From Sipunculus nudus (Eukaryota; Annelida; Sipuncula; Golfingiida; Sipunculidae), in NCBI GenBank assembly GCA_026874595.1, contig CM049311.1:39266676-39330675 (forward strand): a stretch of DNA of 64,000 bases, written 5' to 3'. How positions within the stretch are numbered: position 1 is the stretch's first letter; every line of letters begins with the position of its first letter. A program made the translations under genes and the position numbers. Below, piece by piece: positions 23,801-38,800 of the stretch. The notes under the pieces were generated by a model, which was given only the letters and a program-made list of their open reading frames with translations, was not told the origin of the DNA and ran no database searches.

Positions 23801-26800
23801 GCTGAGCATCATGGCCTGTGAGCCATTTGTTGTGTTTTTTCTTCTCTAAACTTTTACTGCAACAATTAATTACAAAGTATAAAAAAATGATATTTTCATT
23901 TTGCATTTGAAATTATAAACATTTTTTATAAAATATAGACTAATTATTGTTGAACAACAGAGATGTTTCAATCTGATCAAATCAGATGTTCTTGCAAGTT
24001 TTTATATTCTTTGGACTAATTATCCAGTACATCTATTAACACTGTATCTTTTTCAATAGATTGTAATTCAGTCTTTGCTGAGAGTAAGTTTTGGCATGAC
24101 AGACCATCTAAATGTTATTTTTGTCACAATTATTTTGATGTGAACATATACATGCAGTGAAACATAATATTCCTAGTATTCTTAGTGTCTTGTGAGTGTA
24201 CAAACTGCATGCATATGTTACAGCATTTTAAATAAACAATACAAATCACAATTTCCAGTTTTTTTCATTTATTTTCAATTTTTATGCCATTGTAGAAAGA
24301 TTTTTTTATAACAGATATGCCAAATGCATGGCTACATAGCAGTCTTTTTGCCTAAAGCATTTTTCTCAGAAAAATGTCATCATTGTTTTTTATGATCTTA
24401 TTTTTTTTCTTATCTTTGATGGGCTGTATATTTCAGAATAATTGTTTGTAGATATTTTGATGTGCCTTTTGTATGTTGTTATTAAATCATCATCATTAAG
24501 CTAGAAACTCACATGTTCATAAAGCAAAATGGGTTGTCGTCTGCTTTTATTCAAATACAGAAAATTCAGTTGAACCGCATATACATATAATGCATATTTT
24601 GGGTACATTGTACATAGTTCTATTATCCTTTTCACTCACAAAACAGTTTAAAATTGTTTTGGCCAATGTGGATGAAGAGAATCAGTTTTTCTGAAACAAA
24701 ACTGTTTTGCTTGTTATCACAGGCATCTTGTATCAAGGAAGATTTCATTTTATATATGAGACTGTTACAACCTGCAGCTGCAAGCATTTGTGCTTCAGAA
24801 CTAGGTCTATACCTTTTCATCTCACTAACATGGAATTAATGCAGATTATTTCACTCATATTGGAAACAAATCAAAACCCACTCCTGAGCAGGAATAAAAA
24901 AGTTTTGGCTCAAATAGATTTAAAATTCTTGGACTGAGCACTGTATGAATGCACATTATGCATTCAAAAATGTTTGAATCTGTTCTATATTTGACATGCA
25001 AAAGTTGTTAAAGTAATTCTTACAAATTGTTTCACACATTATACCTGGTACCATGTGGCAGTTGTTCAGGACTGCCAATGTAAATTCATTGTTATCAGAA
25101 ATTTAGTGCTCTGATTTTCTCAGATGTTAACATTTTCAAAAACTGTGCAACTTTGAAAACACCAGTCATAAAATATTGGTTTGAGAAAGTGATTTTAAAT
25201 GCAGTGGATTTGTTCAGAATTTGCAACATGCCTTGTAAGAGTGCATGCAGACACAAACCTATAATCATACAATATGTACATTTGGGTTTCGAGTTTGATT
25301 AGTTATTAAGCTTTTTGCTGTGTTTTCATGTATATTCTTTATGAAGTGCCTTTTTACCATAAACCATCCATATATATTTACACATACACACACAATTGTT
25401 TCTCTTTCTCAGACATACATTAAGACCTTATTTGAGTCTTTGAGACTTCTCAGAAAGGTTTGCAGTGGCTAACTTTACATATGCAAGAATCAGTTTTACA
25501 AAAGGGGTAGACATCAGGTTCCAGTGTTGTATGGCTGAAACTGAAATACTCCCTGGTTAAATCAAGGCTATGGATGTTTGTATACTTTTTTTATAATAGT
25601 TTTTATAACATTGAGATGTGGCAGGATAATACTGTTCCATTAAGTTTTATCAAGTGATGAATGAATGTATAAATATTTGTTTGGTGTGTTTGATGTTGTG
25701 TGCTGCTTTGATCTGACTTACAAGCTGATCCTGGTAAGATTAATAGTCCCCTATCATGTGTAGAGGACCTGTGGTTACCTTAGACATTATAAATAGGATA
25801 TTGTCTTATTTCCTTGTCCATAAAACAGACACATTCCAACCATTTACCTACAAGAATACCTAATTGTATCCCAAGACAAACCCTTTTAAAGGGGGTATAT
25901 CTAGTCTTGGGATACTGTGGCATCTGCAATGCCAGAAATTCTATAGTCTGTTCCACAAACCTGTGTTGAACTGTTTTTTGGAGATAATTTTCTTAAAAAT
26001 TTATTTTTTTTTTTAAATTTCCTTGAAAAATACACATGGAAGTGACAACCTAATATGGCAATTAAAGATTTTACAATTAATTTCCTAGTTTGTTTCACAA
26101 CTTTTTGGTCTCTTCCTGATGATCTGACAGATTAGATGTGTTCTTGCATGACTACCGGTAGCCATCTTTCTTTTAGCTGGTTATATGTTTAGTTTGTGCT
26201 CAGTTTGTCATGCCCATAGGTCACCTTCCTGATTTCAATAGTGGCTTCTACTGGGGCTGTAATGACTCACCTCTGCACTAATAAAACACGATACCAGGTC
26301 AGATATTGTATCAGTATTGTCAGATGTCTCTGCATTGATAATTTTACAAAATTTTATCATCTGTAAAGAAGTGACATCTGACATGTAATATAGTCTATCA
26401 GCACCATGTAAAACATCAGTGGTGTAATTCTACTGATAAGATGAGAAGTGACATCTGACATGTAATATAGTCTATCAGCACCATATAAAACATCAGTGGT
26501 GTAATTCTACTGGTGAGAAACAATATGAATGACTCCCGATGCCTTATTATTTGTAAATCTATTTTATTTATGATTTTGAAATACATTTTATGACAGGAAG
26601 TTAAATTACATACTTGGGGAAATTTTGGCTGGGAATTTAAAAATATAATGTATCATACATGTATCGTATCGTGAGCATGTATCAAGATGCTTATCGTATC
26701 GTGAGGTAATATATCTTTACAGCCCTATTTTACACTTAACCAGTCTCTTGGGCACCATGTATCTTTAGGAAATTACTTAACCTTTATATTTACATAGGAG

Positions 26801-29800
26801 TATCATAGTTACAGCTTTTAGTGTCAGCTGTGAAGGTGAAAAGATGCGTGTCTAACCATCATGTAGCATTGTGTGATATTATCACAAGGCAGTTATACTA
26901 CTTTATCTATTGAACAGTATATCATATTAACCAAATATGCACATCCATGGTATATATGAAACCATCTTTAATTTTGAAACAGTTTTTAATTTGATTTTAA
27001 TAAGGGCCCAGCTTGAAAAGCGGTGCCCTATTGTGATCACTGTGTCAGTCCTTCCGTCCAACCTTCTGTCCATCAGTGACGCTTTCTTTTGCACAATATA
27101 TCTCAACAAGAACATGCTTGATCTTTTTCATATTCACAGAGCTGATTGGTGCCTGTGAGGACTCTATCCCTATTAAATTGTAACAGACTTGCTGGAGATC
27201 AAATATGGCCACCAGAGTACAATGGGTGATTTTGTATTGCACACTTTATTCCAGACATGTCTTCTTTAATATGATTTGAACCAGTAGGATTTTTATTCCC
27301 TCGTGCATATAAAAAACCTGCATGTTTCTGTTTGTCATATTTTTAAACTATAAACTCAACTTTTTACCCAAATGTAAACTAGTCCAGCTGTACCAGAAAT
27401 GCTGGGCCCTCTGAGGACCATTGTCTGACCACATCTTGTTTATTTTAAAACTGGAATGGTTTTAGTCGTTTGAATATATTTCAGGATGATGCAGTGTTAA
27501 TCTGGGGAAGTGAATAGTACTGGATCAGTTCTCACGGAGTTCTGATTCAGTAACAGTTATCATATTTTATAGTCCTGAATTTTGTATTTCATTGTAAGAT
27601 GCAACACACATTATAAACAAGCAGGCAAGGCTTGTTTTGCATATAATTTCAGATAAATAATCTGTTTTTATAAAAAACATAAGTATATACTTAGTCTTTA
27701 AATGTTTGTTTACATATTGAACAGTCACCTGTACAGTAGCTGACATAGAAATTACAATACCATTTCTCTCACTGAACACTTGAAATAACCACCATACTTT
27801 ATCTCTGACATAGTGAAATCCTGTAAATATAATTTATAATAATTTTTTTTATTTTTCAATTGTCAAAAGGGATCAGGTTGGTTAAGTCATCTAAGAGATT
27901 TATAGTTTTTTATAATAGCTTTTCCGTTGACTTTATTCTTAGTATTTCTCTGAAATACAAAATTTGAAACAGAGATGTGTTGTTATTTTGTGTTGATATG
28001 TAACAAACAGGTGTATCTGATGTCGCCATTGAGGTGAAGGGCTACATCGAGGAGTTCCGTCCGTATATACCATTAATCCAAGGTCTGAGAAACCCAGGGA
28101 TGAGGAACAGGCATTGGGAGCAGGTATAGGTTCATCAGTTATCCTATTTATCTCTGCTGCTTATATTTTATTTATAAGCTGGAGTGAACTTTTAAATATA
28201 GCAGTTATATAACCCTGTTATGAATTTCTTTGATAATATTTTTTTTGTATCATGAATAACTGCTGGATTGGAATTCCAAAACATTTCTTTCATTTTATCA
28301 ACAAACCCAGTTTTCAATTCAGCTGCCTAAGTAAAAACATAGGTCACTGTAAGCTTCAAATATTTTCTGAGATACTTTTTTATTGGTCATTAAATGTAAA
28401 TTTGGTTGGGTTTTAGTTGATCTTTCTCTGGATGGGTTGATCTTTTATTGCACATTTTGATTTCAGCTTTCCAATGACCTTGGTTTCCCTGTCAGACCAA
28501 AAGGGTCATTGACCTTTAGTAAGTGCCTGGAGATGAAACTGCAGGATCATATACAGGCAATCACCAAAGTGGCAGAGGTGGCAGGCAAGGAATACTCGAT
28601 CGAGCAGGTATATATGGCTGTGTTGTAGTCATTTCTGATTATGGTGGATCAGAATTTCATATATTTTATTTATCTGGGTAATTCAAATAACCACAAGGAT
28701 GCAGAGTTGATAATCACTCTAACAATTAAAAGTACATAAACATTTGCAATAATATGTTTATTATCTTACCCTATTAGTTCATTTTGGCTGAATAAAAAAA
28801 AATCCCCAGCAAAACCATCCTGGTACAGGGACTTACTAACTCCAAGTCACTGTTTTTATATGTTGTGATGGTTCTATGTGTGAGTAAACATCGTCTTCAT
28901 GTGTCTTTTTACCATAACAAGACTGAGTGACCAGAGGTCCAATCATGTGCATGTGCAACATTTCCCAAACAAGGAGAAGAAACATGAAAGACGGAAGAAA
29001 CACTGGTGGGAAACTTGCAAAATCTTGTACAGTACAGCCACCATGTGGCGAGGACACTGTGTTACAGTTTTGTGCCACTGATTGTGCCTGGTGCAATCTT
29101 TTTCCACTTGTGTACAGGAGTAATTAGAATGAATTATTGACAGATACAATGATATATAAGGAGAATACCCTATTGTTCCTGTATATTTATATACCTGGTA
29201 AGTGAGTAGGTCCCTTTAACAATCATCAAACTTAATGGTGGGCCGATCATCGAGTTTAATTGAAAGTCAGTCAGTTTGCTGCCACTTTCAAGCGCTCAAT
29301 TACCAAAGGCAACTATCCATTACATCATAATCATGATAATGAGTCTTTTTTTCCCAAATAACTTCCGTATGTAACTGAGTAACACGGTAGAGGCGAGAAT
29401 GGAGGACGTAATAAACCTCTGTGAACTGGCAGGGAGCTGCAGAATTAGCGGGGAGTTTTGTAACGAAATGTACATTGCACAATATGGGCGGTATGGAGTT
29501 AAAATGCTCCATAAACTATCTAGGTCTGTGCAGCAGGTAGATGTCCTGGATTTTGGTTTAATTCTTGATTATTATAAATAATTAAAATGAAACTTTTAAA
29601 AGCATATTTTACTAATAATAGGAAAATATGAAAAAAGGCAAGAACTTCTTTTCTTAAGGTAGAATTACTAAGACATGCGGGCTTGGTTAAGAAATTACAG
29701 TTTCACAGAAAACTGCATGTTTCTTTAAATTTGCCCGAATCAATTGTTATTCGACCATCGATCGGTTTGCTCAAACCAATGATTGATTATGAAAAAGGAA

Positions 29801-32800
29801 CCGACTCCCACCACTAATATAATCTGTATGTACCAGCACACATGAAAGTAAACACATGCCAAGGCTGATATCAGGACTGCATTCTTGGAAATACAAAAGA
29901 TGGTGGTTAAAGTAAAAATATATATATATGTATTCTCAACCATTGGTCCAGGGCAGGGTAAGGGCATAAAGTTTCATTTTATTAGAGATTGGCCAGCATA
30001 CCAAAAAATTGATATGTAAATTTGTGCAAGAGGACAAAAATAAATGCTATTTTCTGATACAAGTACAGCTAACTTGGAAAGTTTTTTTATTACTCTTAAT
30101 ATGGATTAGATAAAAAACATTGCAACATAAATTGTATCTTTTAAGATATTTTAATGCAAATTAAATGTAGAATACCATATCAAGAATATCATACTTCTGT
30201 TGTGAATGATCATGACAAAATTACTTCCATGAACACTTATTGCAATTAAGTTCTAAAAAATGTTGATGAAATGTGACCTTTTTCTGATAGGCTAAGGGAC
30301 ACTTTATTGATTATTGGGGGGGATCAGTCACATTTTGGGATGGAGCTGTATGCAGATGGCATGTGCTTTCTAATGTTTCTGCTAAACAGTACTGATTTTT
30401 AATCCAAAATAAAATTATTTGTACCCCAGTGTTTTTTCAAAGAAACAATTCTTCGAATAGAAAAATCTCAATAGGATTATAAATGTAAACATTTCAGGCT
30501 TTGGACAAGATGGAAGGCGAATGGGAGCCCGTGAACTTTGACATCTTGCCGTACAAGGACACTGGTACATTTATCATGAAGGCCTCGGAGGATATTTCTC
30601 AACTTCTCGACGATCACATCGTCATGACACAGAGCATGTCATTCTCACCATACAAGAAGCCATTTGAGGAACGCATCAACACCTGGGAGAGCAAGCTCCG
30701 TACCACACAGGTCAGGAAATCCACAGTCATCACTCATATTACAGAACTGACAGGAAAAAAAATTTAGGGTATAAAAATTTTTTTAAAAGTGAAATAGTAA
30801 TTTACTTTGGCTGATAGTAGTTACTGGTTGTGAGGGCCATACACATATTATTCATTATTTAGTTTTAAGTTTTTTGTGTAGATTCTGTACGATTTAATAT
30901 TTGTATTGCAATTATAATAAGTACTGTAATTCTTTAGTCTTGTAGAGCTGAAATAAGAGTTCCTTTAGTGAAACATTGTTTATTTTTTATTACAAAAATA
31001 ATGTTCTGGTAGTTTGTATTCTGATCAAATATAAGTATGATGTGTAGGATTTTCTAATATTAGTTTATTTTAACTTTTTTTACTCTTGTTGTGTAAGCAT
31101 CTATATAATGGATTAGAGTTTAATAATTTTGTCTACATCATCAGGATGTTCTGGATGACTGGTTGCTGTGCCAGCGACAGTGGCTGTATTTAGAGCCAAT
31201 CTTCAGCTCTGAAGACATCAACCGGCAACTGCCAGTAGAGAGTAAGCGCTACCAGACCATGGAGAGACTGTGGCGTAAGATCATGAAGAATGGTAAAGAG
31301 AACCCACAGGTAAACTATAATATGTATCAAGTTTCACTACCTGACAGTGTCAACTGCAAATAAATTTATGCAACCAAGTAACAAGTAATCTGTCATGGTT
31401 ATTTTTGTTGTCAAAGCATTTTAGCACTGAATTGTTCTTTCAAGGTCATTCCAAGATGACATGTATGAAGGGAAATTTGATAAAATATCTTCTTCACAAA
31501 GACTTGGCAACCGTAGTACTAAAATCAGGGAGCATTACTATTTTATTAAAGGAGTTCTTCAGATGTTTTCTTGAATATCAAGTGCTCTGACCAGAGCCTC
31601 TAGTGGTTTAGATGACTGATATGTTTTGAATTTTCCATAACTCTTAGTTTTAGCCTTTACAATACAGTTCTCATTCTCCTTCAATTCTTCAATAATCCTT
31701 TTTATAATTACAAGTTTAATAAAAATTCAATAAAAAAAAACAATAGTAAACACCCTTACCACACATAACAAACATCTAAGTTTTCTTAATGCTGTCCACA
31801 TAGAAGCAAAGCAAAACTGGGGAAAAGAATATATCATAAAATATTTACATGGTATATACAAAGTGGTTTGCTGTGTCATTACAGGTGATCTCTCTTTGCC
31901 CTGACAACCGTCTCCTTGACAACCTGAGGGAATGTAACAAACTATTGGAGCAGGTCCAGAAGGGACTAAGCGAGTACCTTGAGACAAAGAGGAATTCCTT
32001 CCCACGATTCTACTTCCTGTCTGACGATGAGCTGCTGGAGATTCTGTCTCAGACTAAAGATCCCACAGCTGTACAACCACATCTCAGAAAATGTTTTGAG
32101 AATATTGCCAAGGTGAGGTCTAGCTCATGGAGCTGCTAGTTTTTCTGGAATGTGTTTATTTTTAAATTCTGATTCAATAAAAATATTTAATTTTTTTCTG
32201 AGATACATGGCCGCCACTGTTTTGATATATCAGATCTTTATCATGATACTGTGGTTGGCTTTTTGTTTGCAAGGTTTTAGATTTTGTGATATCTGCAGAA
32301 GGAAAATTTTAGCTAAAATAAAACCTCTGCAAATAAGAGACCTGCCTCATCTATACAGGTGATCAATTAGTTACGGTACTGCCTCATATAAAGTATCCAC
32401 GCCTTTAGGGTCAGAAGTGGAAGAATAAAGATTGATACTTTAAATACTTAATATACTTCATGTTATTTGTAAATTATTGTGTAATTGGTTTTACAAATAA
32501 TATTATCTGTTCTATTAAATGTGCAAATAATGAACAAGTATTTCCATTATTTCAGTGTTCCCCTTTGTCCTTGTCAAATGGTGAAGATTGTTATCTACGT
32601 ATTAAATGATGAAATAATGGCTATACTTTCTGTAGGTTAATGCATGGTAATGTCATGAAAATGAAACCCTCATGAAACACTGAAAAATTGAAAATCACAA
32701 AAATTTAACCCAGTAAATATGAAACTAGTCACTCTTATCAGTGTAACATAATTTGCAAAAAAGAACCAACTTTATTTTAAATTCATATTAAGCCCTATAA

Positions 32801-35800
32801 AATATATATTATTTTAAAGCTGATACAGTTTCTTTCTGATTTTTTTTTACATATTTCTGAACTTTTCATTCATTTTCACCTGATATTTGATTTGAAACAT
32901 GTTTAACAGTAGGTTACATTGTGTTACAGCTTACTTTTGAGGATGATCTGAAGATCACGGAGATGTACTCAGCGGAGGGTGAGATGGTGCCGTTTAAGGA
33001 GGTCATGTACCCGACCGGTAATGTTGAGGACTGGCTGCTGGAGGTTGAACGTGTCATGAGGGAGAGCCTGCGATGCATTCTTGGGGAAGCCCTAAAAGAT
33101 TACAAAGAGGTCTGCCAGATGTTGTTGAGACTAAATACATATCTGTATCACCATATGTTCAACAGAAAAATGTACCCTGATTGTTAATAAGTGCAGTCTT
33201 TTGTTCAGTCTAGGAATTTTTTTTTTCATATTTAATTTTAAGTCATATTGTATTCCTATGTGATGTATTAGGAAACATTAAGTCATAATATATTAAAAGT
33301 AAAATGTACCCTGGTTGGTAACCACTGCCATCTGGTGCACATTCTAGAAACTAGTCTTCTATAATTATTTTTCTTTAACAATTGTAACATGTTTTGAAGT
33401 GTTATGATAAGGTCAAGCTTTGAACCATATTAGCTATCTTGGTAGTTTTCATTTTCTATTTGGTTGAGTGAACTGTTATGACTGAAAAAAATTGTTCATT
33501 TGACGTTATTCAGTTCAGCTATGTATTGTTGAAAATAAACATTTACTTTTTTTATAATCTCCAGTTACACTATGGCTACTAGTAAATTTCAGTGTTTACA
33601 AATTCTGTTATATATAGTACAAAGACAGACACATAAAATAATTCCTCATCCCATTAATTTTTTCAGTTTATTTACTCCACAATGGAGGTTAAGTTTCTGC
33701 CTGTGTCTTTTTGTTTGTCTAACAGCAGGATTATGCAAAAATCATTAAATCAGTTTCCACCTACCCTTTCAGAGGGATGGGACATGGGCCAGAGAAACCC
33801 CTTATTACATTCTGTTGTGGTGCTTCATGAAATGGCATTATTTGGCCTGGGCAGAATATAAATTGACTGAGCCATTCTAGTTTCCAATTTGTTGTGTTTT
33901 TTTTAGCGGCCACGGACAGAATGGTGCCTGAATTGGCCTGGACAGGTGGTTATCGCAGCCTGTCAGACATACTGGACGTCAGAGGTGTCAGAATCTTTGG
34001 AACAGAACGACTTGGCGGGGCTCTACCCGAAACTCCTGTCACAGGTATGACAGGGCTGAAGATAGAATTGGAAAGTAAAGTAACAATGATTGGCGATAAT
34101 AGATGATAATTTGTTATTATTATTGAAAATTAAGTAGAATTTAAGAACAAAGATTTATCAATTATAGGATTCAAAGGAGTTGGCCACTGACAAGTTTAAG
34201 GGACTTGTATAGACTACAGTAAAGAGTTTGATACTCTAGCATTTAGAGTGAGGTCAGAAATATAGTAGATTGACACTGCAGTAGGTTCAAAATGCTGAAA
34301 TAAGATTTGTGTTGGGTGGAGTAAAACTGAATATTAAAGCAGATTACCTGCAAACCTGCTCGCAAATATCTAAGAGGGTTAAGTTTTAGACACGTATGTA
34401 GAGAGATATATATTTAGAGAGATAATCTAGTGACTTTCACCTCATATTTTATAGTACATTTTGACTACATAAACTGTGACTATTATTTGTCTTATTATTA
34501 TAAGAAGTGGTCACAATGTTATTTGTGATTGCAAATGTGCAAAAAAAACATGGGATGTTTCGTGTCTATAATTATAAGAGTTAGCTTCTTATAATTATGA
34601 TACAGGGGTTGCAGGACAGCCTTAACTCTGATATATAACTTAAACACAGCAGCAAATAAAATTTTTTTTTATGATGTTAAGGTGGATTTAAATAATAGAG
34701 AATGTTGAAATCTGTATTTAAGACAGCATATTTTATAATAAAATACAGTGGACCCCCTGAAATGGCAGACATTTTTGTCTGTTATATATATGCCAGAAAA
34801 CAGAGTTGTCCCACTGTTTTTTTTTTTTTTTTTTTGCATGTACATTCTTGAAATTTTGAATATTGAACTGTTGATAAGGTCTGTTACCTGTGGAAACACA
34901 TCTTTTGTGTGGCAATGACTGATAGATACTGAATGATCAGTGCTGCAGAAATGGTTCACACAAGTAAAACCTTGTTGTGTCAGACTTGAACTGGGTACAC
35001 CAGACACATCAGAGGGCCAAAACAATTGTTTTTTTTTTCACTGGGTAATTATAAAAACTGCAACCTGATTAGGTTGAGAGGTCAAATTTCAGCTGAGGAT
35101 CAGCGAGATTTTTTAGTTTCACAGTTGGCCCAAAGCCAGTGTGACTGCTCTGTAGGCTTCATGGGAAAGCTATGCCCTGCATCAAAAGATTGCCTCTGAT
35201 GGGAGTTCCTTGGTCTTATGACACAGCAGTTGGGATGATCACCAAACCGGGACAGGCAAGTGTGGTAGATACTGGGCCTGGGTGACACAAGACTGTAAAA
35301 TGACAGGAAGTGAGTGCTACTGACTGGTCAAGTAGTGCGTAAGGGAAACGGAATCCTGCAGATGTACATAGCTTTCATTAAGATAGCATTAAATAAATAG
35401 AGGGGTTAACTCCACATTATGAAAACTGCTCATTCTGAAGATTGACCAACTTACACAGGCTGTCAGACAGGTTTGACACAACAAGGTTTTGCCTTATACT
35501 CTGAGATCTTTTTATTCCTCTTTTGAAAATGTGTTTGGAAGCTGTGGTTGTGTATTTTTGCATCTTTTGTATATTTGCACAAACCACTGGTACAAAGGCA
35601 TTGTGAATTTTGTATCTTTACACATTGTATCTCCTTTGATTAAGGTTTGAGGTGTTTTATCTGGGTCATTTTGTAATCTCATACCGTGTTTTTTAATCAG
35701 TCCCCAGCAGTTTGTCTGGTTTTTTTTTGGTTTTGAGAAATATACATACACATGACACAATACTGTAATACAGGAAATTTAATTGCCATTAAATTTTGGA

Positions 35801-38800
35801 ATATACTCAAACAAATTTTGCAACCAACTTTCTGTGAATCACTTAAGTTGGCTGCTTACACATGTAATTCAAGAAAACCTGTAATTTCAGTAGAAATTAA
35901 CATATTTAATACTTTAACTTAGTCAAGCAGAAAATGAGACAGACAGTTACTGATGTCAGAGCATCAGTGTTCTTAAGTCAGGTTTTAGCATACTGATTGA
36001 CACTGAAGTTAAAGGGACCATGTGCTTCTTGCAGATCAGTGTTTGTGTTCAAAATTTACATGCATATAAAATTACTTGCATTACAGTATACTGTGGATAC
36101 ATATTTCAATGGTTTTTCTGTCTTAAAGTGATACCAATGTCTTTTGAATCACATGTTAATGAGTGTTTATAATTTGTCATGTCCTTATCATTTTAACGTA
36201 TATAGGGGAAGCTGGTAAGCTAAACAAATGTTTGCACAAAAATGAAATAAATGTAGCTAGCTTTATATAATAAATGTGCCTGAATTCTATATAAACTGTA
36301 AAAACACAGTTTAGTTGCAGATGTATATTTATCATGTCAATGTATTTCTTTACCAGACACATTTTTACCTACAATTATCTTTTTTTCTTTTTAAGATAAT
36401 CAGACCTGTCTCTTGGTAATTAATTTATCGGGACAGAATATGTTAATTTTTATACATCACATTTTCCTGGCATGACTATCCTTATACCTCTTGTTCTTAA
36501 GTCACATTATATTATAAAATATATACTACACATTAAAGACAGATCTTCAATGATCTAGTCACTATAAAGAAAGCAGAACCAATATTTAAAGCAGAATTTT
36601 AATTATTTAAAACCTGAAAATAATCTAGTGACACCTAAAAATGGGTAAGATTATTTGAAAATTTTGTTTTTCTGTTTCAGTGTAATAACATCCACTAAAT
36701 ATGGGGAAAGCACTTTTTTTTTACTCAAGATATTTTCCATCAAAGTTGATTGTAATATAATTGTTTTTTTTTTTACAAAAAAGACAAATATTTAAATATA
36801 TTTTGTGCAGTTTTCTCATAAAGAAAACCAAATAAGCAATAAGCATGAACTAAATGTAAGTCACATCCTAGCATGAGCTGTCACAAAACCTTACAGTCAC
36901 ATCATTCCAGGCAAGGTACCAGAACTTTATTTCTTCTTTTTTTTCAGTATTACTTCAGTAAAACTTAATTTTAAATGAAAGTTCAGTGTTTCAGTCTATA
37001 AACTTTGAGTTCAAGTACATGTCTGAATCCAAGCCACTCAATTCCAAGTCTGAGTCTGAGCGGTTCGAGACCAAGGTTTTTCTAACTTTTGGAAGTCATT
37101 TTGAGTCCAAGCCGAGTCCTGTAAAAAAAAATCTTAATTAAAAGCACCCCATAAGTATAACAGAAAGTTGAGAATATCATCAGTTAGTTTATACATGCTT
37201 TTCAACTTTATGTTTAATAACATTCAGCTTTTGATGCACAGATAAAGCTTTGTCATTTTTAAAAAATATTCGGTCAATAATTTTATTGTATAAATTTTTA
37301 TCATGTTTTTTTATCAAGATTCCTGACCTATTGAATCCAAGTGCAAGACAAAGTCCGGACTCCCATCCCACATCACATTTACTTGTCTGATAACTGGCCT
37401 TTGGTCATTTTGGCCTACCAGTACAGGAGTTCTGACTTGCCTGATTGTTTCCATTATATACGTTGCATGAAACAAGATCCCAACATCATCTTTTTAGATT
37501 TATTTTTCTAGGTTTGAACTGGGTTTCAGTTACATGTTTGTGATACATTTCAATGAAGCAGTTATAAGAGAATCAGTTTTTTGGCTACTGCACACAGTGG
37601 ATGAAGATATTGTTTGGATGTTGTCTTTTTTGCATGATATTCTACCTTTGGGAAAAGTATTTACCGCAAGGTTGGGACTATGTCTTGATGATTTTTTTTA
37701 CATTTGATAAGAATATATACAGTGTTTTTTGTGATGTATTTTTTCTACTTTTTTTTGTCTTCTATCTTTATGTTATAATGTAATCTTCTAAACATTTTTC
37801 TTCCAATCTGTCCCATAAATGTCAAATCTTACAAATCATATTTTTTAACCATGTTTTTTTTTACTCTATCTGGTATTTTCACTTTTTCAAATATATTTGA
37901 AAATCCTGTATCAAATATTTTTTTGGCAATATTTATTATGTCTTTCATTATTTTTTTCTAAGAGCAACTGGATGTTATGACAGAACATTTCTGAACAGAT
38001 ACAGATTAGTTCATTTACTTTCATAAAGTAGTTAATGTTCTCATGTAATATTATTTGCAGCTGGATGACTTGCGAGAACTTGTACGCAGCAAGCTGACTA
38101 GGATTGGTCGTCAGATTTTATCAGCTTTGATCGTAATTGAGGTGCACGCCCGAGATGTGGTCGCAAGAATGATTGAAGAAAAAGTGATGAACGTTAATGA
38201 TTTTGAATGGATCAGTCAGCTGAGGTATGATAAAAAATTGAATATTAATTATTATTTTAAATTTCTTTTTTCTTATCATCATGCATCAGCATGATATTTT
38301 AGATAATATTTTGTGTTTCACTGGCAGAAGCATGTAAAATGCCATTAGTAAAGGAGTTTATCAGTTAGAATGATTAAAAAAGTGAAAACAGTTGAATCAA
38401 GTGCCTGAGGAGTGTGTGTGATGTATCTGTCACACTACTTGTGTTAACAACTTTATCAAAGAACCTGTCTTGCTTGCTATTGTGCAGTTAATAACTGGCT
38501 TCAAAATCTTTGTCACTCTGCTGAGCTTTTTGTACATGTATTGTGTTTAGGAGAAAATGAAAAAAAAATAGATTCTGTGGTTTGCTAGGGTTTCAAATTT
38601 GCGATATTTGCAAAATGGAAATTGTGCCAAAAATAAAACCATTATGAAGACGTCCAGTCTATACATTTGAACATTCATGTGTACTTTAGCCTCAACGGCA
38701 TCTCATATACGTTACCCTGTACCAATGAAAGCCAAAAGGCTGAAGAAAAATGACATCACCAATATCAACTGATCTGTTTGAACTGAACAAGTGAGAGACT

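Larger units (their letters stand above)
21374..28010 (+). other. Intron 15 (6.6 kb), repeat-rich
   Basis: The longest complete intron of the window. It contains diverged AGCTCAGCTGACT-family sequence at about 22050-23815, a hAT-like element at 26252-26727 and a GGGCCCAGC-TIR element at 27004-27409. The stretches 23820-26250 and 27410-28010 show nothing recognisable. Confidence 0.6.

Noticed and set aside
34669-35025. A 118-codon minus-strand open frame
   Set aside because: It has low-complexity composition with a poly-Lys run from a T tract and no motif; there is no sign of splice sites or conservation.
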